DNA of 64,000 nucleotides, from contig CAYGSL010000015.1 in NCBI GenBank assembly GCA_964352475.1, positions 19,695 to 83,694 of the forward strand, read 5' to 3'. The translations under genes and the position numbers were made by a program. Positions 46,267-55,019 of this stretch are shown piece after piece. This DNA is from JAUIET01 sp964352475. Its GTDB lineage: Bacteria > Pseudomonadota > Gammaproteobacteria > Pseudomonadales > JAUIET01. Numbering within the stretch: the stretch's first letter is position 1; each line of letters begins with the position of its first letter. The notes beneath the pieces were generated by a model. That model was given only the letters and a program-made list of their open reading frames with translations, was not told the DNA's origin and ran no database searches.

Positions 46267-47061
46267 TCAGTTTGCCTCTACGCTGAGAATAAAATCGCGT
46301 AATTCGTTTAATACCTGCTTTGGAGCTTCCATGGGCAGCATATGCCCGTAGTCACTCAATACACTCACTTCAGCGCCAAGCACGTTCGCTAACGCCTTGC
46401 CCGCCTTCATGGGTGTCATTTTGTCTTTCCCGGCAAGTATCATTTTGCAAGGCACCTTAACAGTTTTGGCGGCTTCTTCACCGCCCTGGTAGTTGGCGCA
46501 AGCGTTCAAGTCGGCGGCCAGTGGATTCGCCGACATAATCAGATGACCAATAGCGATCGGTTGCATTCCGGGTGTGGGCGACACCCCTCTGTGCATGGTT
46601 GAACCAAAGCCCCACTGCAACATAAACTCAGCGGCCTTGGCGGCGGATTTTTCCGCAGTTTCCAGCAATGTCGGGTTCACAGGGATAGCACCTGCTGTGC
46701 CTATGCCTGTCAGCGAGAGCACGCGTGCGGGGTATTGCTTGGTCAATTCAAGGGCGCTTAAAAAGCCCTGGGAATGGCCAATAATATGCGCTGCGTCAAC
46801 GCCGCAAACGGTGAGTAATTCATCCAGCCACGGTGCACTCTCTTCAATAGACGCCAAGGCCTCACCGCCAGAAAGACTATGGCCTGGAAACACAGGCGCT
46901 AAAACGGAAAAACCGTGAAACGCAAACCATCGTGTTTGCAATGCCCAGCTGCGGTGGTCTAAACCGCTGCCATGCAAGAACACAACAGTGGGCAGGCTGG
47001 CATCAAATTCTTTGCCGCCGGTAGCAACGTGGGTTTCTATTCCCTGTACGCTTACTTTCAT
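46267..47061 (-). CDS. Alpha/beta-fold hydrolase
   Basis: 264 residues. The oxyanion region is VVFLHGSGLDHRSW, the nucleophile elbow is GHSQGF (Ser in HIIGHSQGFLSAL), and the catalytic histidine is in DYGHMLPMEAP. The start overlaps the metY stop (TGATG) and the stop is 3 bp before the FadN-like gene. A thioesterase or hydrolase step within the DMSP operon is plausible, but the substrate cannot be named. Confidence 0.9.
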   Translation of the reverse strand: MKVSVQGIETHVATGGKEFDASLPTVVFLHGSGLDHRSWALQTRWFAFHGFSVLAPVFPGHSLSGGEALASIEESAPWLDELLTVCGVDAAHIIGHSQGFLSALELTKQYPARVLSLTGIGTAGAIPVNPTLLETAEKSAAKAAEFMLQWGFGSTMHRGVSPTPGMQPIAIGHLIMSANPLAADLNACANYQGGEEAAKTVKVPCKMILAGKDKMTPMKAGKALANVLGAEVSVLSDYGHMLPMEAPKQVLNELRDFILSVEAN

Positions 47062-48377
47062 CAGCTGTTCTCCTGAGCGGCGGCTACTTTGCTTGCTGCT
47101 TTCAGGCCACGACCGAAGTCAGACTGAATATCCTTGATGTGTTCAAGACCCACAGATACCCGAACCATGTCTTCGCTAATACCTGCCGCTAGCATGGCTT
47201 CTGGCGTTAACCGGGAATGCGTGGTGCTGCCGGGGTGCAACACCAGAGTACGGGAATCGCCGACATTGGCGAGATTGGACGCTAACTCCAGCGCATCAAT
47301 AAACGCCGCACCACCGGCACGGCCTCCAGTGACACCAAAGCACAACATAGAACCGGCACCAATTGGGAACAGTTCGGCAGCAACACCTTGCGTGGCATTG
47401 GACTCCAGCTCCGGATGATTTACCCATGCCACCTCGTCTTGCTTCTGCAACCACTCCAGCAGTGCGCGTGTGTTACTAACGTGTTGCTGCATTCTTAGCT
47501 GCAAGGTTTCTATGCCCTGCAGTATCAGGAACGCATTATTCGGTGCAAGGCAGGCACCTAAGTCACGCATGGATTCCGCACGAATCTTGGAGGCTAAGGC
47601 GTTAGGACCAAACTCTTCCCAAAAACGAATACCGTGGAATGGTTCGTAGGGCTCGGTCAACTCAGGAAAGCGCCCACTCACGCTCCAATCAAAATTGCCG
47701 CCATCAATAATCACGCCACCAATGGCTGCACCGTGCCCGCCCATCCATTTCGTCATGGAATGCACAACCACGTTAGCGCCGTGCTCAAGTGGGCGATGCA
47801 ACGCGGGTGTGGCAAACGTGGCGTCCACAATCAGAGGTATGCCGGCTTCTTTTGCGATATTGCCAATCTGTGGCAAATTCGACACCTCAAGCCCTGGATT
47901 ACCAATGGATTCGCAAAACACCATTTTGGTGTTGGGCTTGATTGCTGAGCTCAAGGCATCAGCATCATTAATGCTGACAAACGTGGTCTCTATGCCCAAA
48001 CGCTTCAGGGTATGGCGCAGCAGCGTTGCCGTTGAGCCATAAATCTGTGCAGCTGACACGATATGGTCGCCTGCAGAGCAAAGGGTAATAAAGGTAGTGA
48101 ACAGCGCGCTCATTCCCGATGCGGTACATATCGCTCCGCTGCCACCTTCAAGTGCAGCAATACGTTGCTCAAGCACCGCCACGGTTGGGTTGGAAATGCG
48201 GCTGTAGATATGACCGCCTTGTTCTACGTTAAATAAAGCCGCACCGTCGCTGACACTATCGAATACATAGGAAGTGGTTTGATAGATAGGGACTGCTCGC
48301 GATCCGTGATCGCTTTCAGGCGCATAGCCTGCGTGCAGCGCGATCGTGTCGGGCTTAAAAAACGAAGATTTGGCCAT
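47061..48377 (-). CDS. metY: O-acetylhomoserine sulfhydrylase (MetY type)
   Basis: 438 residues, the longer MetY length. The PLP lysine is K210 in HSMTKWMGGHG, with SRISNPTVAVLEQRIAALEGG and the C-terminal LVLHPGSTTHSRL diagnostic. It makes homocysteine from O-acetylhomoserine and sulfide, and family members accept methanethiol to make methionine directly. The start overlaps the dmdA stop (TAATG), a tight link to a pathway that releases methanethiol. Confidence 0.93.
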   Translation of the reverse strand: MAKSSFFKPDTIALHAGYAPESDHGSRAVPIYQTTSYVFDSVSDGAALFNVEQGGHIYSRISNPTVAVLEQRIAALEGGSGAICTASGMSALFTTFITLCSAGDHIVSAAQIYGSTATLLRHTLKRLGIETTFVSINDADALSSAIKPNTKMVFCESIGNPGLEVSNLPQIGNIAKEAGIPLIVDATFATPALHRPLEHGANVVVHSMTKWMGGHGAAIGGVIIDGGNFDWSVSGRFPELTEPYEPFHGIRFWEEFGPNALASKIRAESMRDLGACLAPNNAFLILQGIETLQLRMQQHVSNTRALLEWLQKQDEVAWVNHPELESNATQGVAAELFPIGAGSMLCFGVTGGRAGGAAFIDALELASNLANVGDSRTLVLHPGSTTHSRLTPEAMLAAGISEDMVRVSVGLEHIKDIQSDFGRGLKAASKVAAAQENS

Positions 48378-49477
48378 TAGGACTCCAATTGATCCTTGGT
48401 ATAGGGAATGTCCGTAATTGTTCCGGTCACACCCTGTACTGTCAACGTTTCATTCGCCTTGCTGTAGCTCAGCGGTAGCATCGCGTACACCATAAATTTC
48501 TTGTATCTGGGAGACCAGCAGGATGAACGTACTTCGGTTCGCTGATCATCTTCCATCAAGTAGAAAGGCGCTGGTACGTCAAAGGCCTCTGGAAACAGCA
48601 GCCCCTGCAGCCTATAAGTTTGCGAGTCGGCCATCGCTTTTAAGGCTGGAAGGCTAAGACTTTCAATATCAGCATCAAGATTCAGGTAACTGTCCAGGCC
48701 GCACTCAAACACATTATTGTGTTCGTCCATGTCACTGCCGTAGCTCAGCAACCCAGATTCCATCCGCTCTATCTGGTTAGGGCAGCCTGCTCTTACATTC
48801 AGGTCCTCACCTGCCGCAAACAAAGCGTCCCACAAGGGCTCAGCAATCTCGCCACTGTTTACATAGATTTCGAAGCCACCTTGCTTGCTCCAGCCAGACC
48901 GCGCTACGTACATTTCCTGGCCTTGGAAGCTGAGCATTTTGCCCCAGAAGAAACGGGTGTCTCGTACTTCCTCACCAAACACTCTGGCCATAAGTTCTGT
49001 GGCTTTCGGGCCTTGAACGCCAAGTGGTGATACATCCGGCTCGAATACATCAACATCCAGGCCATAGCCTTGTGCCAAGCCTTTTGCCCACAGTTTGATG
49101 TCGCTATCCGCCAGCGAAATCCACCATTGGTTTTCGCTGAGTTTGATCAGCACCGGATCGTTCAGAATGCGGCCCTGAGCATCGCACATTGGGGCATATT
49201 TGCCCTGCAGTGGCTGGGCGTTGCTCAAATCTCTTGGTGTCATCAGCTGAGCCAGCTTTGCAGCGTCTGGGCCGTTTAGCTCAACCTGACGTTCGGCCGC
49301 CACATCCCAGACCTGCACATGCTCGCAAAGATGCCAGTAATCGGCTTCACCGGACTCAAAATAGGTGGGAAGTAGCATATGGTTGTACACGGTGTAACCC
49401 TGCACACCGGCTTCTTCAACACGGCGGGTAAAGTGGGTGCGGCGGGTGCGACGGGTGGGCGTAATTATATGGGGCAT
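48377..49477 (-). CDS. dmdA: Dimethylsulfoniopropionate demethylase (DmdA)
   Basis: 366 residues from the ATG at 49477, with ctggag seven bases before it; the longer frame to 49570 is not needed. The GcvT fold starts with the DmdA-like PTRRTRRTHFTRRVEEAG and YTVYNHMLLPTYFESG, and continues with EHVQVWDVAAERQVEL, LTPRDL-type MTPRDL, GVQGPKATELMARVFG and ARSGWSKQGGFEIY. These match my memory of Ruegeria and SAR11 DmdA much better than GcvT. It transfers a DMSP methyl group to THF, giving methylmercaptopropionate. First gene of a four-gene operon. Confidence 0.88.
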   Translation of the reverse strand: MPHIITPTRRTRRTHFTRRVEEAGVQGYTVYNHMLLPTYFESGEADYWHLCEHVQVWDVAAERQVELNGPDAAKLAQLMTPRDLSNAQPLQGKYAPMCDAQGRILNDPVLIKLSENQWWISLADSDIKLWAKGLAQGYGLDVDVFEPDVSPLGVQGPKATELMARVFGEEVRDTRFFWGKMLSFQGQEMYVARSGWSKQGGFEIYVNSGEIAEPLWDALFAAGEDLNVRAGCPNQIERMESGLLSYGSDMDEHNNVFECGLDSYLNLDADIESLSLPALKAMADSQTYRLQGLLFPEAFDVPAPFYLMEDDQRTEVRSSCWSPRYKKFMVYAMLPLSYSKANETLTVQGVTGTITDIPYTKDQLES

Positions 49478-49628
49478 GTTTTTCTCCAGGGTCGTGGGAT
49501 GCCTAAACGGCCGCATGGTGGCGTAATTTGTTTTCGGATGCAATAGACTGAGACGACGCTTGTTTCCCAATGAACGCTCTGGATACGCTGCTTATTTCGC
49601 AGTTCTGTGTAACGGTACTTCGTAGCCC

Positions 49629-49715
49629 GCCCTAAGGCGTCATAGACCTCTTCACAAACGGTCGCGAGGTATTCGCTCCTTATTGTTTGTGAAGAGGTCT
49701 ATGACGCCTTAGGGC
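49629..49715. repeat. Long hairpin E8 with short 25-nt loop
   Basis: Arms 49629-49659 and 49685-49715 are a perfect 31-bp inverted repeat unique to this site. The 25-nt loop (49660-49684) lacks the two-hairpin core but on the minus strand contains AGCGAATA, as at the start of the E6 loop, and one AAGGAG. It may be a reduced family member. It lies just after the DAO-family gene stop (49733) and before dmdA on the minus strand, where it could act as a terminator or processing site. Confidence 0.75.
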
Positions 49716-49732
49716 TTGTATGGTGGTTGGCG

Positions 49733-51079
49733 CTAGCTCCAGGGGAATGGGGAGTTTGAGACTGGGTGGAGCTTGCCTTCGGCGTAGCGGGACATTCTGA
49801 AGGGGCTTAGTAAAGAGGATTGGGTGCCGCAGATTTCTTCGGCAACCAGTTTGCCAACACCCAGCATTTTGTAGCCGTGATTTGAATCCGCCACCAGATA
49901 GCAATTTTGGTGGAAAACGTCGAATACCGGGAAGCTGTCTGGAGTGAAGGCGCCGATGCCGCCGGAGGGTTCTTTTTTGTAGAGTGGCATGGTGCCAGAG
50001 AAGCGTTTTTGGCAATGCGCTAATGCGGATACCCACATGCGTTCGAAGTCTTTGCCTACTATAAATTCAGGGCTTGCCGGCCCGTAGGGGTCTACCGCTA
50101 CGTCATCCGCGTTTTTATCAACGATAAACGGTGCAGCGCCACCTTGTACGCCGCCGAAGTGGAAATCAGGTTTGTAATATATACCCCATAGTTCGTCTGT
50201 TATCAGCTCTCCATTCACATCACAGTAGAGAGGTGCGTCGGTATCAACGTGTACTACAGGGGGCAGTTTCCCGTCGTTTGTTTTTTGCAGCTGTGGGTCT
50301 ACGCCCAAGGTGCCTTCTTGCAAAGACCAATACACCCACATGGGTATGTCTTCTGACACGCTGCCATCAGAGGGGTTCATAATGCTGATGGTTTTGGGCA
50401 GTTCCAGCATTTCCCAAAATTGTTTGGCCCAGGGGCCGGCGCCGATGACTACGTAGTCGCATTGTATGGGGCCGAGCTGTGTTTGAACTGAGGTAACCGT
50501 ACCGGCGGCATCGCGATCAAAACCAGTCACTTCCACGCCGGTGAGTATGCGTACACCTTCAGCTTCAGCCTTTTTCGCAACTCCCTGCATTGCCAATGTG
50601 TTGTTCGCGTACCCGCCTGGCATTTCGTGTAATACGCTGGTGATGCCTTGCGCTTGCCAGTCGTCGAAGATGCCGCGCATGTAAGCGGTACAGTCTTTTT
50701 CGCCTTCGATGAAGGTTGATTGGTAGTCTATGGCTTGTTGCTGCTGATAGATGGAAGCGATGTCTTCATGCATTCTTTCACAGCTAATCTGCATATAGCC
50801 AACAGGATGATAGCTGTAGGCTTGGGGGTCGCTTTCCCAGACTTTTACGCTGTGGGCCATTAGTTCGCGCATGGCTGGCTGAAAATAATTGTTGCGAATA
50901 ACACCGCAGGCGATGCCTGTGGCGCCTGAGCAAATGCTGCTGCCTTTTTCCAGCACGATAATGTCGCGGCCATCACCTTTGCCGGTGGCTTTGAGTTGCA
51001 GTGACAGGTGGTAGGCGGTACTTAGGCCGTGGATGCCTGCGCCAACAATGACGTATGGGGAACTGTTAGGAAATGACAT
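49733..51079 (-). CDS. DAO-family FAD-dependent oxidoreductase
   Basis: 448 residues. FAD motif YVIVGAGIHGLSTAYHL near residues 8-24, CSGATGIACGVIRNNYFQP after it, and a C-terminal LVADSNHGYKMLGVG. These are features of the D-amino-acid oxidase/sarcosine oxidase beta superfamily. It follows the second sox operon by 36 bp and probably oxidises an N-methylated amine or amino acid. It is clearly distinct from both SoxB copies. Substrate unknown. Confidence 0.88.
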   Translation of the reverse strand: MSFPNSSPYVIVGAGIHGLSTAYHLSLQLKATGKGDGRDIIVLEKGSSICSGATGIACGVIRNNYFQPAMRELMAHSVKVWESDPQAYSYHPVGYMQISCERMHEDIASIYQQQQAIDYQSTFIEGEKDCTAYMRGIFDDWQAQGITSVLHEMPGGYANNTLAMQGVAKKAEAEGVRILTGVEVTGFDRDAAGTVTSVQTQLGPIQCDYVVIGAGPWAKQFWEMLELPKTISIMNPSDGSVSEDIPMWVYWSLQEGTLGVDPQLQKTNDGKLPPVVHVDTDAPLYCDVNGELITDELWGIYYKPDFHFGGVQGGAAPFIVDKNADDVAVDPYGPASPEFIVGKDFERMWVSALAHCQKRFSGTMPLYKKEPSGGIGAFTPDSFPVFDVFHQNCYLVADSNHGYKMLGVGKLVAEEICGTQSSLLSPFRMSRYAEGKLHPVSNSPFPWS

Positions 51080-51115
51080 GGTGCTTCGCTCGTGAAAACG
51101 GTTTTGGGTTGAAAG

Positions 51116-51808
51116 TTATGACATGGATTTGAACGCGGTAAATCCAACAGCGCGGCCATCAAATTCCTGCATTGCGTCGATCAGGCAGGTCCAGAGAAAT
51201 TCTGCGGAGCTAAGATCGCTGAGAATGTAAAAGCACGGGGTATTGTTCTGATCGGCGCGGATGATGATTGCGTTTACTCTTGCGACGGAGGTTTGGGCTA
51301 CATCGTAGTTGGCAAATTTGGCCAGGCGAAGATCTACTCCGCATACTTTTGCCAATGTATCGCTGCTGTGCTCTCCGCTCATGGCGAACCAACAATGGCT
51401 GTCGGCGCGGGGTAGCGAATAAACACGTTCGGGTATTTGCCCAACGCATATGCCCTCGATGAGCTTGGGCCACTCGCTGGTGGATGCAATACTATCAAGC
51501 AGTAAGAATTCTTCCTTGGACAAGCGTGCCAAAAGACCGGCTTCGCTTTGCAGAACGGCTTTATTCGGCTGGTGCGGCAAGTCAAGATCCAGGCTTTCTA
51601 TCCAGGCCGGTGCTCCTGCGCCTTTACACCCCCAGCGTGACAAGGCACTCAAGTCGCACAGTGCAAGCGAGCTCAAACTCTGTTCTTCCATTGCTGGGTC
51701 GCCGTAGTGATCAACCATTTCGGCGTTATTTAATTCGGTGAGCGTGGCGCCATTCGCTTGGTGGAGTCGATTCAACGGGTTTCTACGCGTAAAGTTGGCA
51801 GAGTTCAT
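51116..51808 (-). CDS. Sarcosine oxidase gamma subunit-like protein, copy 2
   Basis: 230 residues, longer and divergent from copy 1. LSSLALCDLSALSRWGCKGAG at residues 45-65 resembles the N-terminal strand of gamma subunits and the aminomethyltransferase fold. Support comes chiefly from position: its start overlaps the soxA copy 2 stop by one base, in the B-D-A-G order. Confidence 0.8.
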   Translation of the reverse strand: MNSANFTRRNPLNRLHQANGATLTELNNAEMVDHYGDPAMEEQSLSSLALCDLSALSRWGCKGAGAPAWIESLDLDLPHQPNKAVLQSEAGLLARLSKEEFLLLDSIASTSEWPKLIEGICVGQIPERVYSLPRADSHCWFAMSGEHSSDTLAKVCGVDLRLAKFANYDVAQTSVARVNAIIIRADQNNTPCFYILSDLSSAEFLWTCLIDAMQEFDGRAVGFTAFKSMS

Positions 51809-54732
51809 TAGTTCACTTCCTGCCGAGCTGATTCTGGGTCATAGAACGGTAGCTCTACCACCTGCGCCTGTACCAGAACACCGCCGCTGGATTTTATGCA
51901 GAGTGTGTTACCGGCTTCAGCGAGTGCGGGCGGCACGTAAGCTAGACCGATCGGTTTGCCCAGAGTTGGCGAATAATTGCAGGAAGTCACGCGGCCAATC
52001 ATTTGCTCACCATCCAACACCAGGTGGCTTTCTTTGGGAACAGGTGCAGTGTTGTCTTCAATGACAAAACCGGCAAGCACGCGATTTAATGGCGCTTTGT
52101 TCAGTTCCTCAATCGTGCGACCGCCAACAAAAAATGGTTTGCTGGTAGACACAGCCCAAGCCATTTGCACTTCCATGGGGTTAGACATGGCGTCGGTGTC
52201 TTGGCCAATAATGATGTGGCCTTTTTCCAGCCGCAGTATTCGCTGCGCTTCCACGCCGAATGGCTTAATACCAAATTTGGCACCGGCGCTCATGAGCGCG
52301 TCCCATAAGGCTTCGCCGCATTGCTGTGGCGCGTGAATTTCAAAACCTAACTCGCCGACAAAGCCAACGCGCAATAGTCGGCATTTAATGCCGGCGACCG
52401 TGCCTTCCCTAACGCCCATGTAAGGGAAATTCTCAGCGCTTAAATCAATATCGTCACAGACCCTACCTAATACTTTCCTTGAGTCAGGTCCAGCCAGGTT
52501 TACGCCGCACCACGCCGTAGTCACGTTGGCAATATCCACGTCGAGGCGCCACTGTGCATTCCACTTCAGCATTTGTTGATAGACGCGACCTACGCCACCT
52601 GTTGTGGCGGTTACGTAGTAATGGTGCTCGGTTATGCGACAGGCAACACCGTCGTCAATGACAACACCGGCTTCATTAGTGAGTAAGGCATAGCGCGCCC
52701 TGCCCACCGCTTGTTTCAGAAAGCCGAAGGTGTAGAAACGGTTTAGAAATTCAGGCGCGTCTGGACCGCGCACTTCAATTCCGCCAAGTGTTGAGACGTC
52801 GACCAAAGCTACGTTGTTGCGTACGTTATCAACTTCGGCATTTATGCATGCCTCTCGTTGCTCGGGCGCTCCATAGTACGCAGGGCGATACCAGTCACCG
52901 GCGTGCATCATTTGCGCGCCTTGCTCAACATGCCGGTAATGCATATTGCTGCGCCTGGCTGGGTAGAAACTGCGGCCTGCATTGTGCGCGATGGTTTCCC
53001 TAGCAAACGGAGGGCGGGCCGTGGTTACACCGGTTTCTGCCACGGTTTTACCAGTGGCATCGGCGACCAGGCGTGCGGCGGCTAATGCGGAATGGCGGCC
53101 TTGCGAAGGGCCCATGCCACAGGTGGAATAGCGCTTGACTAACTGAATGTGTTCGAAGCCGTCGCGGGTAGCATTGACAATATCGGCAATTTGCAGGTCT
53201 TCGTCGAAGTCTACAAATTCCTTGCCTAAAGGATGCGGGAAAATAGGCCAACTGGCATTAACTGTTTCGCTTTCGGCATCCACTTGCGCACTGTGGTCGG
53301 CCGGCATGCCGCCTTTGCCAAGACTGTACAGCGCCGAATCTGCCGCACGTTTTGCATCAGCAAGTACAGCATCAATAGACCAAACGCCGTTCACGGAGCC
53401 CACAATCTGCACATTGGCGGGCAAGTTAGCCAAGGTAAACAAGGCTCTTTCATCGTCGTAACTCAATTGCGCGCCGCCCTGGCACAGCAATTGGTAGGTA
53501 GGCACATAGCCCACCGCCATGCACAACAGATCGCAGGGAATGGTTTCCCCGGAATAGGCGCACTGGCCCTGGCCGGTAATTTGGCGAACTTCAACACTGC
53601 CCAGGTGATTTTTATTTTTGCCTGGCTGGGCTGCGTACACAGTGTGCCCGGTGATCACTCGCACATTGCGATCGAGAACACCGCTGGCAAAGGGGTGTTT
53701 AAGGTTTGGCTGCTCGCGCAAATCTACAATAGCCGATACGTTTACCCCGGCATCCAGAAGTTCAAGTGCACACGCGTAGCCATCATTGTTGCCAGCCAGT
53801 ACCACCGCATCACGGCCGGGTGCCACGGCGTATTGGCGCATCATTCTGAGTGCAGCGCTGCTCAGCATCACACCCGGTAAATCGTTATTGTGGAAAACGG
53901 CGGGTTGTTCCATCGCGCCCACGCACATTAATACTTGCGTGGCGCGCACCTTATACAGACGCTTGCCTTGCACTACCGCCAACCAATTGTCAGCGAAGTA
54001 GCCGTTGCATAAAGCGTTTGTCATCACGCGAATGTTGTTCAGCGATTGTATTTCTTCGCTTAGCTCATCGTTTAGCTGTCTCGCTTTACGGCCTTCTGTA
54101 TCAACACGCGCGTAATTAAGAGAGCCACCGATCTGCGCGTTTTCATCCAGCAACAACACCTCTGCACCCGATTGTGCTGCTTGAATAGCGGATTGCATTC
54201 CAGCAGGTCCGGCGCCTACAACAACTACGTCAAAGAACAAGTATTGCTTGTCGTGATACTCAGGTTGATGTGACTCATCAATTTTCCCAAGCCCCGTGAT
54301 GTGCCGAAATAAAGGCGCCCATTTCTCCCACGCACCGCGTGGCTTGAAAAACGCTTTGTAATAAAAGCCCACGGGCAAGAACTTTGACACCAGGCCAAGA
54401 AATCGAAACCGGTCGTTTTCCAGCGAACCCCATGTGTTTTGCGAACGAACTGATAAGCCGTTGTGAATTGGCAGGCAATCGGCCAGCGCATTGCCATTCT
54501 CCGGCGCTTGCACCAGTGTGTTTGCGTCCTGGCCGGCCATAGTGAGTACACCGCGCGGCCGATGGTATTTGAAACTGCGGCTTAACAAGCTCTTGCCATT
54601 CGCCGCTAGTGCGCTGGCGACCGTGTCACCTTGAAAACCCTGGTATGGCTTACCATTAAATTCAAAAGAGATTTCTTTTTGCCGATCAATTGAGGCGCCG
54701 TAGGGCGATGGCAGGCGTTGATTAATGCTCAT
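51808..54732 (-). CDS. Sarcosine oxidase alpha subunit-like protein, copy 2
   Basis: 974 residues with the same order as SoxA: ferredoxin-like start (FEFNGKPYQGFQGDTVASAL), Rossmann NAD site (VVVVGAGPAGMQSAIQAAQS), second Rossmann part, GcvT-like THF domain from about residue 580 (VALVDVSTLGGIEVRGPDA, RVGFVGELGFEIH). It differs widely from copy 1, so it is an old paralogue rather than a recent duplication. It might act on a related N-methyl compound. Overlaps the soxD copy 2 stop by 4 bases. Confidence 0.9.
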   Translation of the reverse strand: MSINQRLPSPYGASIDRQKEISFEFNGKPYQGFQGDTVASALAANGKSLLSRSFKYHRPRGVLTMAGQDANTLVQAPENGNALADCLPIHNGLSVRSQNTWGSLENDRFRFLGLVSKFLPVGFYYKAFFKPRGAWEKWAPLFRHITGLGKIDESHQPEYHDKQYLFFDVVVVGAGPAGMQSAIQAAQSGAEVLLLDENAQIGGSLNYARVDTEGRKARQLNDELSEEIQSLNNIRVMTNALCNGYFADNWLAVVQGKRLYKVRATQVLMCVGAMEQPAVFHNNDLPGVMLSSAALRMMRQYAVAPGRDAVVLAGNNDGYACALELLDAGVNVSAIVDLREQPNLKHPFASGVLDRNVRVITGHTVYAAQPGKNKNHLGSVEVRQITGQGQCAYSGETIPCDLLCMAVGYVPTYQLLCQGGAQLSYDDERALFTLANLPANVQIVGSVNGVWSIDAVLADAKRAADSALYSLGKGGMPADHSAQVDAESETVNASWPIFPHPLGKEFVDFDEDLQIADIVNATRDGFEHIQLVKRYSTCGMGPSQGRHSALAAARLVADATGKTVAETGVTTARPPFARETIAHNAGRSFYPARRSNMHYRHVEQGAQMMHAGDWYRPAYYGAPEQREACINAEVDNVRNNVALVDVSTLGGIEVRGPDAPEFLNRFYTFGFLKQAVGRARYALLTNEAGVVIDDGVACRITEHHYYVTATTGGVGRVYQQMLKWNAQWRLDVDIANVTTAWCGVNLAGPDSRKVLGRVCDDIDLSAENFPYMGVREGTVAGIKCRLLRVGFVGELGFEIHAPQQCGEALWDALMSAGAKFGIKPFGVEAQRILRLEKGHIIIGQDTDAMSNPMEVQMAWAVSTSKPFFVGGRTIEELNKAPLNRVLAGFVIEDNTAPVPKESHLVLDGEQMIGRVTSCNYSPTLGKPIGLAYVPPALAEAGNTLCIKSSGGVLVQAQVVELPFYDPESARQEVN

Positions 54733-55019
54733 GCGTCAGCGCCCTGCCCTTGCTCAGGCTTTGCGAAAACATCACTGGGCGGAAACGTTCTTATAATTTC
54801 ATCCGTGATTGTGTTGCGCTCTGCCAAAAACCAATACGACGTGGCTGTATGGCACCACCATTCGGTAACAACACCTGCAAGGTTGTTGTGAAAGAAAACA
54901 TACTCGGCCCATTCTTTAGCACTGGCTGCATTTGGGTCTGGCATGTGATGAAATTCACCACCGTAGGTAAACTCGGTGATGTTTCTTGGGCCGTTCAGTG
55001 GGCAGTTGAGTATTTTCAT
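54729..55019 (-). CDS. Sarcosine oxidase delta subunit-like protein, copy 2
   Basis: 96 residues. Unlike copy 1, the usual first CxxC-type zinc pair is reduced: the N-terminus is LNCPLNGPRNITEFTYGGEFH, with one cysteine and one histidine, and the later part has HTATSYWFLAERNTIT without the second cysteine. Zinc binding may therefore be lost, as in some delta subunits of this paralogous type. Start and stop overlap the neighbouring sox genes. Confidence 0.88.
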   Translation of the reverse strand: MKILNCPLNGPRNITEFTYGGEFHHMPDPNAASAKEWAEYVFFHNNLAGVVTEWWCHTATSYWFLAERNTITDEIIRTFPPSDVFAKPEQGQGADA

